A stretch of 64,000 nt of DNA from Cupidesulfovibrio sp000226255 (GCF_003402415.2 NZ_AP036014.1:3596001-3660000), one strand, 5' to 3'; positions 44,940 to 54,107 are shown, counted from the first letter of the stretch. Translations and numbers: made by a program. Notes: generated by a model from the letters alone, not told the origin.

Positions 44940-46466
44940 ATGTCCCCGCAGCCCCCACCCCTCGCGCCGCCGCCCGGCGTCCATCACGCCCCGTCCCCGC
45001 ACGACGCCGCATCAGCCCCCACCCGCGTGCTTTCGGTGGAGGACGACCCGGTCATCCGGCAGTCCATCGCCGCGTGGCTCACCGACGAGGGCTACGAGGT
45101 CATGGAGGCCGCCGACGGCATCCAGGCGCTGCAGGCCGTGCGCGAGCGGCGGCCCGACGTGGTGCTGCTGGACCTGGGCATTCCCGGCCTTTCCGGCGAC
45201 ACGGTGCTTGAGCACATGTCGGCGGAGCACCCCGACGTGCCGGTGGTGGTGGTTTCCGGCCGGGCCGAGATCGGCGACGCCATCAACGCCTTCAAGCTGG
45301 GCGCGTGGGACTACATCACCAAGCCCATCCTGAACATGAACATGCTGGGGCTGACGGTGCGCAACTGCCTGGAGCGCCGCCGCCTGCGCGAGCGCCTTAC
45401 GGCCATGGAGTCGCGCTACGCGGGGCTGGTGCAGAACCTGCCGGTGGTGGTCTTCAGCCTGGACGACACGCTGGAACTCACCTTCGTCAACGAGGCCTGC
45501 CGCCCCGTGCTGGGCTGGAACCCGGACCAGGCCCTGCTGGAGCCCGGCTGGTTCATGGGCAACGTGTTTCCCGAAGACCGCGAGCGGGTACGCGCCGCGT
45601 TTTCCGGCGCGTTCGCGGCCAGCGCGCCCTTTTCGCTGGAATTCCGAATGGTCAACCCGCGCGGGGTGCCCCTGTTCGTGCAGGCGCGGTCCACTGCCGT
45701 GGCCTCGCCCGATCTTGCGCGCGGCATGCCGGGCCGCATAGAGGGCGTGCTGATCGACCTTTCGCGCCGGGTGTTTCTGGAACGGCTGCTGGTGCAGCGC
45801 GAAAAGCTGAACACCCTGGGCGCGCTGGTGGACGAGATAGCCCACGAATTCCGCAACCCGGTCTTCGCGCTGGCGGGCTTTGCCCGCACCCTGCGCCGCA
45901 AGTTTCCCGACGCGCACGAGGCGGAGGTGGTGCTGGAAGAGGCCAGCCGCCTGGAGGCCCTGATCAACCGGGTGCAGCAGTACCTGGCCCCCGTTGACGT
46001 GGCGCGCCGCCCATGCAGCCTGGCCGCCGTGCTGGATTTTGCGGCGGACCTGCTGCACGGCCCGCTGCTGCGCAAGGGGGTGACGCTGCGCGTGGAGGCC
46101 CCGGCGGATCTGCCCCACGTCCTGTCCGACCCGGACCTGCTGACCCAGATCGTGGTGGGCATGGCGGGCCTGGCCGTGGAACACGGCGCGCCCGGCAGCG
46201 AAACCGCCATCCGATGCCGCGACCTGGGCCGGGGCCAACTGGTGGAGGTGCTGATGCGCACCGAATTCCCGCTGCCCCATGACGCGGAACTTTCGCTGAT
46301 GCCCTTCGGCGACCAGCAGGGGCCGCAGCCGCTGGCCGTCAGCTACAAGCTGGCCCGCGACCTGAGCTGCCTGCTGCACGTGCGCCGCGAGCCGGACGGA
46401 CTGCTGCTGATGCTGGCCGTGCCGTTGAGCCCGGACGACGTGGCCGACCTGCTGGCCGAGGGGTAG
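44940..46466 (+). CDS. Response regulator - PAS - DHp protein with degenerate kinase domain
   Basis: Signalling protein of 508 residues. The receiver domain (about 28-145) has acidic residues in SVEDDP and the phospho-acceptor Asp78 in VVLLDLGIPG. A PAS domain follows (about 165-275). A DHp domain has the H-box DEIAHEFRNPVFALAGF with His302. The C-terminal ATPase-like domain has no N-box Asn (QIVVGMAGLAVEHG), no DxGxG motif and no G2 loop, so it probably cannot bind ATP. It may relay phosphate like Spo0B rather than phosphorylate itself. AAGGAG precedes the ATG. There is no partner gene nearby. Confidence 0.88.
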   Translation: MSPQPPPLAPPPGVHHAPSPHDAASAPTRVLSVEDDPVIRQSIAAWLTDEGYEVMEAADGIQALQAVRERRPDVVLLDLGIPGLSGDTVLEHMSAEHPDVPVVVVSGRAEIGDAINAFKLGAWDYITKPILNMNMLGLTVRNCLERRRLRERLTAMESRYAGLVQNLPVVVFSLDDTLELTFVNEACRPVLGWNPDQALLEPGWFMGNVFPEDRERVRAAFSGAFAASAPFSLEFRMVNPRGVPLFVQARSTAVASPDLARGMPGRIEGVLIDLSRRVFLERLLVQREKLNTLGALVDEIAHEFRNPVFALAGFARTLRRKFPDAHEAEVVLEEASRLEALINRVQQYLAPVDVARRPCSLAAVLDFAADLLHGPLLRKGVTLRVEAPADLPHVLSDPDLLTQIVVGMAGLAVEHGAPGSETAIRCRDLGRGQLVEVLMRTEFPLPHDAELSLMPFGDQQGPQPLAVSYKLARDLSCLLHVRREPDGLLLMLAVPLSPDDVADLLAEG

Positions 46467-46640
46467 CGCCAGGCACACGTGGCCGGGCACATGCTCGGGC
46501 GCGCGGCCAGACGCGCGGCCAGCCACGGACCGGATGCGGACCAGACGCGAACGGGACGCATGCCCGGACGGATGGCCACGGGCCGCGCTGACGCCCCCCT
46601 TCCACACGTTGCCCCAACGCTTTGGCAGTACGAAAAACAA

Positions 46641-46675
46641 CGGGGCGGGCCGCGCATTTCGCGCGGTCCGCCCCG
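46641..46675. terminator. Strong hairpin between convergent genes
   Basis: A 15-bp stem CGGGGCGGGCCGCGC / GCGCGGTCCGCCCCG with one G-T pair and a 5-nt loop. Minus-strand side: GTTGTTTTTCG. Plus-strand side: CAGGCATTTTCG. It lies between the response-regulator gene and the convergent hldD and probably terminates both. Confidence 0.85.
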
Positions 46676-46740
46676 CAGGCATTTTCGATTTCGGCCCGCC
46701 GCCCCCGCATGGGGGCAGTGGACGAAAGGCAGCCCGGCTT

Positions 46741-47724
46741 CTACCCTTCCGACCCCAGATACGGATCGTCCGTGGCCAGGTAGCCGCGAATGTAGTCGTC
46801 CACGCCGTCTTCCAGCGACCGGAAGGGTACGTCGCACCCGGCCCGGCGCAGCTTGTCCATGCTGGCCTGGGTGTAGTTCTGGTACTTGCCCGCGAGGTGC
46901 GCGGGCATGTCCATGTATTCGATGACCGGCTCGCGGTCCATGGCGGCGAACACGGCGCGGGCAAGGTCGTTCCAGGTGCGCGAGGTGCCGGTGCCCACGT
47001 TGAACACGCCGCCCACCTCGCGGTGTTCCAGCAGCCACCACATCACGTCCACGCAGTCCTTCACGTACACGAAGTCGCGCATCTGGCCGCCGTCGGCGTA
47101 GTCCGGGTGGTTGGAGCGGAACAGGGTGATGCGGCCCGCGTTGTTCACGTTGTGGAACGACTTGCAGATGACGCTGCGCATGTCGTCCTTGTGGTATTCG
47201 TTGGGGCCGTACACGTTGAAGAACTTCAGGCTGGCGATGGAATCCAGCACGCCCTCGCGCCGGGCCCACAGGTCGAACAGCTGCTTGGAGTAGCCGTACA
47301 TGTTCAGGGGCTTCAGGCGCGGCATCAGCGCATCGTCGTCGGAAAAGCCCAGCGAGCCGTCGCCGTAGGTGGCGGCGCTGCTGGCGTTGACGAAGCGCGC
47401 CCCGGTCTGCATGGCCAGTTCGCACAGCATGCGGCTGTAGCGGAAGTTGTTCTCCATCAGGAAATCGGCGTCGCGCTCGGTGGTGGAGGAACACGCCCCC
47501 ATGTGCACGATGGCGTCCACTTCCCACGGCAGGTCACCGTGCAGCACCATGTCCATGAACCCTTCGCGGTGGATGTAGTCCGCGTAGCGCAGGTTCACGA
47601 GGTTCTTCCACTTTTCCGTGCTGGCAAGGTTGTCGACGATGATGATGTCGTCGATGCCCATGCTGTTCAGCTTCCAGACCATGGCGCTGCCGATGAACCC
47701 CGCGCCGCCGGTGACGATGTACAT
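46741..47724 (-). CDS. hldD: ADP-L-glycero-D-manno-heptose-6-epimerase
   Basis: Converts ADP-D-glycero- to ADP-L-glycero-D-manno-heptose for the lipopolysaccharide core. The 327-residue extended SDR has the NADP loop VTGGAGFIGSAMVWKL, the catalytic Ser in NASSAATYGDG, Tyr/Lys in MYGYSKQLFD, and FFNVYGPNEYHK and FRSNHPDYADGGQMRDFVYV, all typical of HldD/RfaD. The start MYIVTGG at 47724 is at the usual position. The 250 bp upstream hold a run of 9-bp GCCGGTCCC-like repeats and no gene. Confidence 0.95.
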   Translation of the reverse strand: MYIVTGGAGFIGSAMVWKLNSMGIDDIIIVDNLASTEKWKNLVNLRYADYIHREGFMDMVLHGDLPWEVDAIVHMGACSSTTERDADFLMENNFRYSRMLCELAMQTGARFVNASSAATYGDGSLGFSDDDALMPRLKPLNMYGYSKQLFDLWARREGVLDSIASLKFFNVYGPNEYHKDDMRSVICKSFHNVNNAGRITLFRSNHPDYADGGQMRDFVYVKDCVDVMWWLLEHREVGGVFNVGTGTSRTWNDLARAVFAAMDREPVIEYMDMPAHLAGKYQNYTQASMDKLRRAGCDVPFRSLEDGVDDYIRGYLATDDPYLGSEG

Positions 47725-47974
47725 TTCAGGCTCCTTTCGAAGGCTTCCCGGCGGGTGCGCCGGGCGTGCGGCATGATGCCGCGATGCGGGCCGCAGGGCA
47801 AGGGGGCGGCGGGTGGATGGCCGCCGTGCCCGGCCTGTCCGATGGTTCCGGCGGCCCCGCCGGTCCCGCCGGTCCGGTTGGTCCCGTTGGCCCCATTGGT
47901 AATGACAGGTGCTGAATGGCTATGCCCGGCAAGCGGGCGCGCACCGGGGCCGGGCCGATGCCCTCTCGCGGCAG

Positions 47975-48934
47975 TCAGCTGACGGAACCGGGCGGAAGCA
48001 CCAGTTCCGGGCCGTCGGCGGTCATGCGCACGGCCACGCCGTACATCACCGCCGTGGCCGCCAGGGTTCGGCCCAGCAGGAAATCCAGTTCTTCCATGGC
48101 CGCTCCGGCGCGTTCGCGCACCAGCGACCGGAAGGCGAAATCGAAGCGCACGGCGTCCAGAAAGGTGGCGACGGCTTCGGCCACTTCCGCCACTTCCGCC
48201 ACTTCCGCCGCATCAGGCGCATCAGGCGCATCAGGCACGTCTGGCAGACCGGGCAGGGGCACGGGATGCACCGCGCCGGGGTTGCGGGCGCGCAGATCTT
48301 CCGCCGCGCGTTGCAGGGCCGCGCCCACGGGTGCCAATACGGCGTAGCCGCAGCGTTCCTCGTGCGCGGCCAGGATGTCCGCCCACGGCACGCCGGGGTT
48401 GGCGCAACCGGCGAGTGCAGCCTGATTGGCAGAATCTGCAGGATCGGCGGAATCGGAGTGTCCGACAGCGGCACTGGCGCGTTCCGCCGCGCCTTCCGCC
48501 CAGGCGGCCAGCACGTCAAGCCGCGACACCCGACCCACCCCGTGCAAGGCGGTGATGGCCCGGGTATCGCGGCACAACAGGGCGCGGCATTCGGCGGGGC
48601 GGTGGGCGTAGACGGAGCACCGGTTGTCGGCCTGGTTCAGGAACAGGCAGGTCCAGTCGCCGCCGCGCGCGGATTGCCGTAAAATTTGGCGCGGGCGCAG
48701 CTTCACAAGTTCCCGTTCCAGCGGGCGCAACTGGCCGTCCAGGTCGCGGGCCAGTTCGCCCGCGCGCAGGGTAAGGCAGTGTTCGGGCGCGAGATGCCCG
48801 GCCCGGAACAGGGCAAGGTCTTCCGCGTGCAAGGCCGGGCCGCCCTTGCGGCAGCAGATGCCGCAGCCCCGGCAGTCGGTGTCGGCGGCAGCGTCCTGCG
48901 GGGCGAGGGCGGGCATGTCGTGTTCGTTGTGCAT
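47975..48934 (-). CDS. YkgJ-type Cys-cluster protein
   Basis: 319-residue protein with the CxxCGxCC-type metal-binding cluster of the YkgJ / PF03692 family: DTDCRGCGICCRKGGPALHAEDLALF, then WTCLFLNQADNRCSVYAHRPAECRALLC. Such clusters bind zinc or Fe-S; the role is unknown. Near residue 235-255 a stretch of PDAPDAPDAAEVAEVAEVAE is encoded by tandem 9-bp repeats. The start at 48934 (MHNEHD) is chosen because it places the cluster near the N-terminus; the ribosome site is weak. The kinase gene lies 190 bp upstream. Confidence 0.82.
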   Translation of the reverse strand: MHNEHDMPALAPQDAAADTDCRGCGICCRKGGPALHAEDLALFRAGHLAPEHCLTLRAGELARDLDGQLRPLERELVKLRPRQILRQSARGGDWTCLFLNQADNRCSVYAHRPAECRALLCRDTRAITALHGVGRVSRLDVLAAWAEGAAERASAAVGHSDSADPADSANQAALAGCANPGVPWADILAAHEERCGYAVLAPVGAALQRAAEDLRARNPGAVHPVPLPGLPDVPDAPDAPDAAEVAEVAEVAEAVATFLDAVRFDFAFRSLVRERAGAAMEELDFLLGRTLAATAVMYGVAVRMTADGPELVLPPGSVS

Positions 48935-49124
48935 CCGGATTCCATTAGGGATAAAAAGGCGTTGTGCGCGGGCCGGTTGTGTGCAGGCCGAACGAGCGCA
49001 GCGTTCGCAAGGCTGAGGTCGCATGTGCGGGCCGAAAACCGGGGGACAAACGAGACGGGGACAGCTTGCGCGGCATCGGGTTGGCGACGCCGAGGCCGCA
49101 GCCCGGCGCGGCCCGTGCCCGAAC

Positions 49125-51029
49125 CTACGCCGGGACGTCGCCGCGCACGCTCCGAACCGCCCGCACATGAAAACGGCAGGTGTCGTCCTGCCAGCCCACG
49201 AAGCCCATGGACGCGCTGACGAACCACCCCGCCGTGAACGACTTGCGGTCCGCCGTCCACAACGGGTCGGGGGACTGGTCCAGCACGGGGGGCACGCAAT
49301 GGCCGTCCCCTTCCGGCGGCGGGGCCAGCAGGGTGCACAGCTCGTCCACCGTGGGCAGCCGCCAGTCGTCGAACCCGGCGAAGCGCGCCGCGTTCAGGTC
49401 GGCCACATGTTCGCGGGCCTCGGCCAAGGTCAGCCCCCATTCGCTGCCGCCGCGCTGCCACAGCAGCCCCGTGGCCGGTTGGTACGCCACCAGCGCGGCA
49501 AGATCAATCGGGCTGGCAGGGGGATTGGCGGGGGCAGTGCCGGGGACGGCGGCAACGGAAGCCTCCGCAGCCGCAGCTCCCCTCTCGGGCAGCCCCGGCA
49601 GCACCCCGCACGCGGGGCCGCCGTTGCGGGCTGCGCCCGATGCACGCGATGACGGCGAGGACATGCCGGCGGGCCGCCACAATTCGTCCAGCCCGAACAG
49701 GGCGCGGGCATGCCGGGGCATGACCTTCACCGGGGTGGAACGAACCTGTCCGGGCAAGGCACCATTCGATGCCGCGCGGCCAACTGAACCCGAAAGGCCG
49801 CCACCATCGCCCGCCGCGCTACCAACGCCATCGGACATGACAGCCTTCGGATTCCCCGCACCGCCCGGCATGCCAGCATCATCAGCCAAGCCACCATCAC
49901 CCGGTGCGCCATCCTCTTCCGGCAGCAGGCACACCGCGTCCACTCGCTGACGCCATGCCGCCACCAGCGCATCCAGCTCCGCCGCCATGGTGCGTGCATC
50001 CGCAAACCGCTCACCGGGGTCGCGGGCCATGGCCCGCGCGAAAAAGTCGTCCCAGGCCGTGTCCAGGTCGGCGTGGCGCTTGCTGGCGCGGGGGATGCGC
50101 CCGCCAAAGGCCTCGTCCGTGGGCAGCACGCCGGTCAGCATGCGGAACAGCATCACCCCCACGGCGAACAGGTCGGCCCGGCCGTCCGCCGCGTCCGGGT
50201 CGCGCTCCTGCTCCGGCGCGGCGTAGTACGGCGAACCCACCTTGACCCCGCGCGGCAGCGGCTGCGCTTCGCCGCCCAGGCGCGACAATACGCTCGTTTC
50301 GCCGCGCAAGCGCGACAGTGCGCCCGTTTCGCCCCCCTGCCGCGCCAGCGCGCCCGTTTCGCCGCGCAAGCGCGAGAGGCCGAAGTCGATGAGCTTCACG
50401 TCGTCTTCGGCGGTGACCATGATGTTGAAGGGCTTCACGTCGCGGTGGATCACCCCTGCGTGGTGCATGCGGGCCAGCGCGTCCAGCGTCTGCGCGGCGT
50501 AGCGCCAGGCGCGCGGGAGCGGCAGGCGGCGGGTGGGGGCCTCTACCCGGTAGCTTTCGCCGATCAGCAGCCCCAGGTTCAGGCAGTAGTATTCCATGAC
50601 GAAGAACGGCAGATCGCCGAAGCGGGCCACGCGGGCCTCGCGATCGCGCTCCGGGTCGCAGTCTTCCGGGGCGGCGGTGTCCGTGTCTCGCGCATCCCCG
50701 GCGGCCTCCACAGCCCCCTCTCCCCCGCCCCACGCATCGGGCGGCGGGCAGAAATCATCGCCGGAGGGCAGGCGCAACGTGCCCGCCGGGGCCACGTCCA
50801 CATCCCACACCGCTGCCACGTGGGGGTGATCCAGCGCTGCCATTACCTGCGCCTCGTGCAGGAAGCGGCGGCGCAGATCGTCCATATCGGAAAGGTCGGC
50901 CAGCGTGTCGGCGGGGCGCAGCAGCTTCAGCGCGGCGATGCGCCCGGTAACCGGCTGGTGTACCTTGTACACCGCGCCCATGCCGCCCCGGCCCAGCAGC
51001 CCGCACACCTCGTAACGGCCTATGCGCAT
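49125..51029 (-). CDS. Hanks-type Ser/Thr protein kinase with C-terminal DUF1566 domain
   Basis: Cytoplasmic 634-residue protein. Kinase motifs: glycine loop LLGRGGMGAVYKV, Lys35 in AALKLL, catalytic loop GVIHRDVKPFNIM, LIDFGLSR (215-217) and SPYYAAPEQ. Two insertions are present, one acidic at about 85-135 and one in the activation segment (about 221-260) made of tandem repeats. A ~150-residue low-complexity linker leads to a DUF1566 (Lcl-type) domain at about 520-634 (LLWQRGGSEWGLTLAEA, FDDWRLPTVDELCTL, FVSASMGFVGWQDDTCRFHVRAV). No transmembrane helix was seen. The substrate is unknown. Confidence 0.9.
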   Translation of the reverse strand: MRIGRYEVCGLLGRGGMGAVYKVHQPVTGRIAALKLLRPADTLADLSDMDDLRRRFLHEAQVMAALDHPHVAAVWDVDVAPAGTLRLPSGDDFCPPPDAWGGGEGAVEAAGDARDTDTAAPEDCDPERDREARVARFGDLPFFVMEYYCLNLGLLIGESYRVEAPTRRLPLPRAWRYAAQTLDALARMHHAGVIHRDVKPFNIMVTAEDDVKLIDFGLSRLRGETGALARQGGETGALSRLRGETSVLSRLGGEAQPLPRGVKVGSPYYAAPEQERDPDAADGRADLFAVGVMLFRMLTGVLPTDEAFGGRIPRASKRHADLDTAWDDFFARAMARDPGERFADARTMAAELDALVAAWRQRVDAVCLLPEEDGAPGDGGLADDAGMPGGAGNPKAVMSDGVGSAAGDGGGLSGSVGRAASNGALPGQVRSTPVKVMPRHARALFGLDELWRPAGMSSPSSRASGAARNGGPACGVLPGLPERGAAAAEASVAAVPGTAPANPPASPIDLAALVAYQPATGLLWQRGGSEWGLTLAEAREHVADLNAARFAGFDDWRLPTVDELCTLLAPPPEGDGHCVPPVLDQSPDPLWTADRKSFTAGWFVSASMGFVGWQDDTCRFHVRAVRSVRGDVPA

Positions 51030-51138
51030 GGAAAAAATCCTCGGGACGTGATGCGGATGGCGGCGCGCGGGCGGCGGGTCGTGGCAAAGGGTTGCGGGGG
51101 GAATGGCATGGAACGGAAGACGTGCGGCCCGGGGGCTT

Positions 51139-51269
51139 CGTCAAAATTAGGATTTTCGTTCGTTGGCAAGGAAAACGAGTCTGTCATGAGGGAGTATACT
51201 CTTATCGTATTCGACCGACATGGCAGACGAAGTTTGACGTAGCCAACGGGCGAAAGGACAATTTTGACG
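51139..51269 (-). repeat. Stop-linked hairpin element, copy E
   Basis: Outer arms CGTCAAAATT (51139) and AATTTTGACG (51260) pair perfectly. CGTTGGC/GCCAACG and inner arms GTCTGTCATG (51179) and CATGGCAGAC (51219) continue the stem toward GGGAGTATACTCTTATCG and TATTCGACCG. The right end is 6 nt from the phosphoesterase stop. The upstream kinase gene starts at 51029 on the same strand. Confidence 0.95.
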
Positions 51270-51275
51270 CAATCG

Positions 51276-52004
51276 CTACAACAACCGCAACACATACCGC
51301 TCATTCACCCCCGCCTCGCGAAAGCGCCGGGCGGCGTCCTGCACGTCGTACCGCACGAAACGCACCGTCAGGCGGCGCTGGGCGGGTTCCCACAACAGGT
51401 ACTTGGCGCGGTTGTCGCCGTCGCGCGGCTGGCCCACGCTGCCCGCGCTGATCAGGTAGCGGCCGCCCGCAGGCAGCACCCGCGCGCCCTCCGTCAGCGG
51501 TTCGCGGGCCACCACGCCGTCGGCGTCGCGCCGGACCAGTTCAAGGTCGTGGGTGTGCCCCACGAAGCAGATGGGCTCCGGAAACAGGTCGAACACCGAC
51601 GCCAGCCGCTTGCCGTGAAATTCGTACAGGTAGGTGAAGGGCGAATCGGGCGGCATGCCATGCACGAAGCGGCAGCCTTCGCGCACCAGCACGCGGGGCA
51701 TGGCGCGGGCCAGCTCCACCTCGTCGTCGTCCAGCCAGTCCATGGTCATGCGCACGGCCTCGCGCGACTGGCTGTTGAACTCGCGCAGCCAGCGGGCGTC
51801 GGCCACGGCCATCTCGTGGTTGCCCGCCACCGAAGGGATGTGCCGACTGGCCACAAGGCGCAGCACCGGGCCGGGGTCTGGCCCGTAGCCCACGTTGTCG
51901 CCCAGGGACACGGCGCAAGATGCCCCTTGCGCGTCCATGTCGGCCAGCACCGCCTTGAACGCGCCGAGGTTGCCGTGGATGTCGGAAATGACCGCCAGCT
52001 TCAT
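51276..52004 (-). CDS. Metallophosphoesterase (YfcE/MJ0936-like)
   Basis: Calcineurin-like phosphoesterase of 242 residues. Metal-binding motifs appear in order: AVISDIHGNLGAF, SLGDNVGYGPDP, VAGNHEMAVAD, FVHGMPPDS and CFVGHTHDLEL, followed by ISAGSVGQPRDGD. This matches the small bacterial phosphodiesterases that include diadenosine tetraphosphatase-like enzymes; the natural substrate is open. The start at 52004 (MKLAVISDIHGN) is fixed by the first motif. Hairpin element E follows the gene. The 313 bp upstream (52005-52317) show no gene and become steadily more AT-rich. Confidence 0.92.
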   Translation of the reverse strand: MKLAVISDIHGNLGAFKAVLADMDAQGASCAVSLGDNVGYGPDPGPVLRLVASRHIPSVAGNHEMAVADARWLREFNSQSREAVRMTMDWLDDDEVELARAMPRVLVREGCRFVHGMPPDSPFTYLYEFHGKRLASVFDLFPEPICFVGHTHDLELVRRDADGVVAREPLTEGARVLPAGGRYLISAGSVGQPRDGDNRAKYLLWEPAQRRLTVRFVRYDVQDAARRFREAGVNERYVLRLL

Positions 52005-52317
52005 GGCTATGGGGATAGCAGGCGCGGGGATGGTTGGGAAGGGTTGGGCCAGATGGGCAAGCAAGGCTTGCCGCATCATGGGGCATTCGCGCCAGCAGCC
52101 CCCCGAAATTCTGTGTAATTCTTTGACATTCTGGACAGAAGGGTTTGCGGTCCACTTTCCGGGACCACGGGAACCACGTTAGAACCGGGCTGATGGCGCG
52201 ACGGCGGATAGGATTCTGGCCTAGCACCACGAATGCATGACGCAAGGTCTGACGCCTAGCTCACCAACTGACGCATAAGGCCAGTACGCCAAGTGTTTCT
52301 TGCAGCCAAAACTGTAA

Positions 52318-52905
52318 TTAATCCGTAAAGCTGTTGAATCCTGCTTTCTTACGCCATTCGATAATTCCAGTTCTATAGCACATGTCTTCTAAATTCTTTC
52401 TAAGGTTAAAAAAATGAAGTTTGCGCCCATCAGAAAAATAAAAGAACTGACCCTTACTTCCCGGTCCTATTCTATAATTTATTATATCTTTCAGACTGCA
52501 TCTATTAACTATTTTTGAATTCCACTTTTTCCAGTAAACACTCTGCTCATCATAACATATCCAAGACATGTTAATACATAAAATTCTTCTGATTGATATA
52601 TTTATAGCAAGAATGAGTACAAACATAACAATGATCAAAGCCTCATGCCCACGAATGGAAAATCCACTACAAAAAAAAGACGCCATACACGTTACACCCG
52701 CAGATGAAACAATCATATTCGTATAATATTGCACTCTTCCATCAATATAGGATCTTCCTATACATTTCGCAGAAGGAGGAAGATTTCTTTTCCATTTTTC
52801 ATTTGATTCTTTACCATATTTCCATGAAAAAAAATCAATCAAAAACGTCACTAGCAACAATACAATGAATAACCTTACATCAAAAATAGGCGCTATCGGT
52901 GCCAT
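52318..52905 (-). CDS. AT-rich orphan membrane protein
   Basis: Unrecognised 195-residue protein. Hydrophobic segments lie at about 10-27 and 65-80, and a longer one at about 88-106, so two or three helices span the membrane. The C-terminal ~80 residues look like a beta-rich soluble domain (YDEQSVYWKKWNSKIVNRCS, GQFFYFSDGRKLHFFNLRK), reminiscent of membrane-attached PH-like domains. AT content is far above every neighbour, and codon use is full of A/T-ending codons, which points to recent transfer. GGAG lies close before the ATG. The function is unknown. Confidence 0.7.
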   Translation of the reverse strand: MAPIAPIFDVRLFIVLLLVTFLIDFFSWKYGKESNEKWKRNLPPSAKCIGRSYIDGRVQYYTNMIVSSAGVTCMASFFCSGFSIRGHEALIIVMFVLILAINISIRRILCINMSWICYDEQSVYWKKWNSKIVNRCSLKDIINYRIGPGSKGQFFYFSDGRKLHFFNLRKNLEDMCYRTGIIEWRKKAGFNSFTD

Positions 52906-53270
52906 TCTCCACCCCGACTGCGAACACGCATATCAAAAGCAAATTACAATGTGTAACTTCAAAATTAGAATACTAACGATAGAAACAATATAAACCAACC
53001 CAGAGCGCATGACACGTACATCTACAAATTGCACCAGCGCCCCCACACGCCTTTCAAAACCAAGGACACTCTATCCATCCAAAACTATTGGTCTATCCCC
53101 AAATGCGGTGAGCAGTCCACAATATCCATGAGGCGCTATACCAGACGTTACAATTAAAAAACACTAACTGGAGGATTAGAATTCATCACGGCAACCACCA
53201 TTGCCCACACTCCCCCTATCCATTGAATATTGCACCGTTGCCATTCACCGTCAAAATACGTGGCCCAGCA
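52906..53270. other. AT-rich intergenic stretch
   Basis: 365 bp upstream of the orphan membrane protein gene, sharing its low GC up to about 53270. A GGAGG at about 53170 is not followed by a usable start codon. No ORF, repeat end or tRNA was seen. It is probably part of the same foreign segment and may carry the promoter of the orphan gene. Confidence 0.5.
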
Positions 53271-53870
53271 TTACGGCAAATACACCTTGGGCGTCAGCGG
53301 CATCATGGTGTCGGAAAAGGCGTCGCGCTCGTAGGACGCCGAGCGGCCCGGCGACAGGGGACGCCAACCATAGCGCGCATCGGCCTGCGCCTCGCGGGCG
53401 TTGGCCAGGGCGGCTTCTTCGGCGTAGCCGCGCGCGGCGTCCGGACCAAGGGCCAGTTCACCGACCTGCAACTGCTGCACGCGCGGCCGGATGACCCGCA
53501 CGATTTCGTAGCGGTTGCTGGTCCACTGCGACCACGCGCTGCGGGCGGCGGATTCGTCGCGGGCGGCAATGGCGGCTATGCCCGCCCAGAACCGGGCGTA
53601 TTCCGCCGCGCGGGACGTATCCTGCAGCGGGCGCAACACGTCCTGGGCGGCCTGATAGTCACCGGCCTTGTACAGCGCATAACCGCGCCGCACGCCGGAC
53701 TGCCAGTCTCCGGGGTTTTCGCGCTGGGCGGCGGCGTAGGTTTCCGCCGCCTGCCTATACTGGCCGTCGGACAGTTGGGACGAAGCGCGCATGCTGGTGG
53801 TGGCGCACCCGGTAACGGCAAACGCCGCCAACACGGCGGCGAGGGTGAATGTGCGAAGGTTGGTGTTCAT
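53271..53870 (-). CDS. TPR-containing lipoprotein
   Basis: Predicted lipoprotein of 199 residues. The signal peptide MNTNLRTFTLAAVLAAFAVTG is followed by the lipobox Cys. Residues ~35-130 hold tetratricopeptide-like helices (GQYRQAAETYAAAQRENPGD, LYKAGDYQAAQDVLRPLQD). The C-terminal 60 residues are unrelated to known domains. The start at 53870 follows AGGAGA. It flanks the AT-rich segment on one side and icd on the other. A structural or assembly role is possible; no specific function is assigned. Confidence 0.85.
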   Translation of the reverse strand: MNTNLRTFTLAAVLAAFAVTGCATTSMRASSQLSDGQYRQAAETYAAAQRENPGDWQSGVRRGYALYKAGDYQAAQDVLRPLQDTSRAAEYARFWAGIAAIAARDESAARSAWSQWTSNRYEIVRVIRPRVQQLQVGELALGPDAARGYAEEAALANAREAQADARYGWRPLSPGRSASYERDAFSDTMMPLTPKVYLP

Positions 53871-54074
53871 GGTGTTCTCCTGCCCTGCCGGGGTGCATGA
53901 CAGCCTCGGAAGGGGCAGCACAATCATAAGCATGGCCCGGCGACGCGCAAGATGTGCACGCAACCTATCCCACCATTATCACAGGCAATGCATCAGCCGT
54001 GCCATATGCACGACCGAAGGCAGGCGAGCGCCCGGCCTGCCCCTGCCGTGCCCGCCCACCGGGCAGAACGCAGA

Positions 54075-54107
54075 ACGCCCCCGAAAGCGGAGAGCTTCCG
54101 GGGGCGT
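54075..54107. terminator. Hairpin downstream of icd
   Basis: A 14-bp stem ACGCCCCCGAAAGC / GCTTCCGGGGGCGT with one mismatch and a 5-nt loop. It lies beyond hairpin element F in the icd 3' region. It could be the real icd terminator, leaving element F inside the icd 3'-UTR. The remaining part of the 419-bp gap is the lipoprotein leader. Confidence 0.7.

Noticed and set aside
46715..46740. Possible seventh hairpin element after hldD (TGCCTTTCGTCCACTGCC in transcript sense)
   Set aside because: Resembles the 5' side of the element next to a stop codon, but the apex and matching 3' arm are not recognisable.
47726..47944. Collagen-like Gly-X-Y peptide (MGPTGPTGPAGPAGPP) upstream of hldD
   Set aside because: Produced by a short run of 9-bp GC-rich repeats; no ribosome site and no signal for a real gene.
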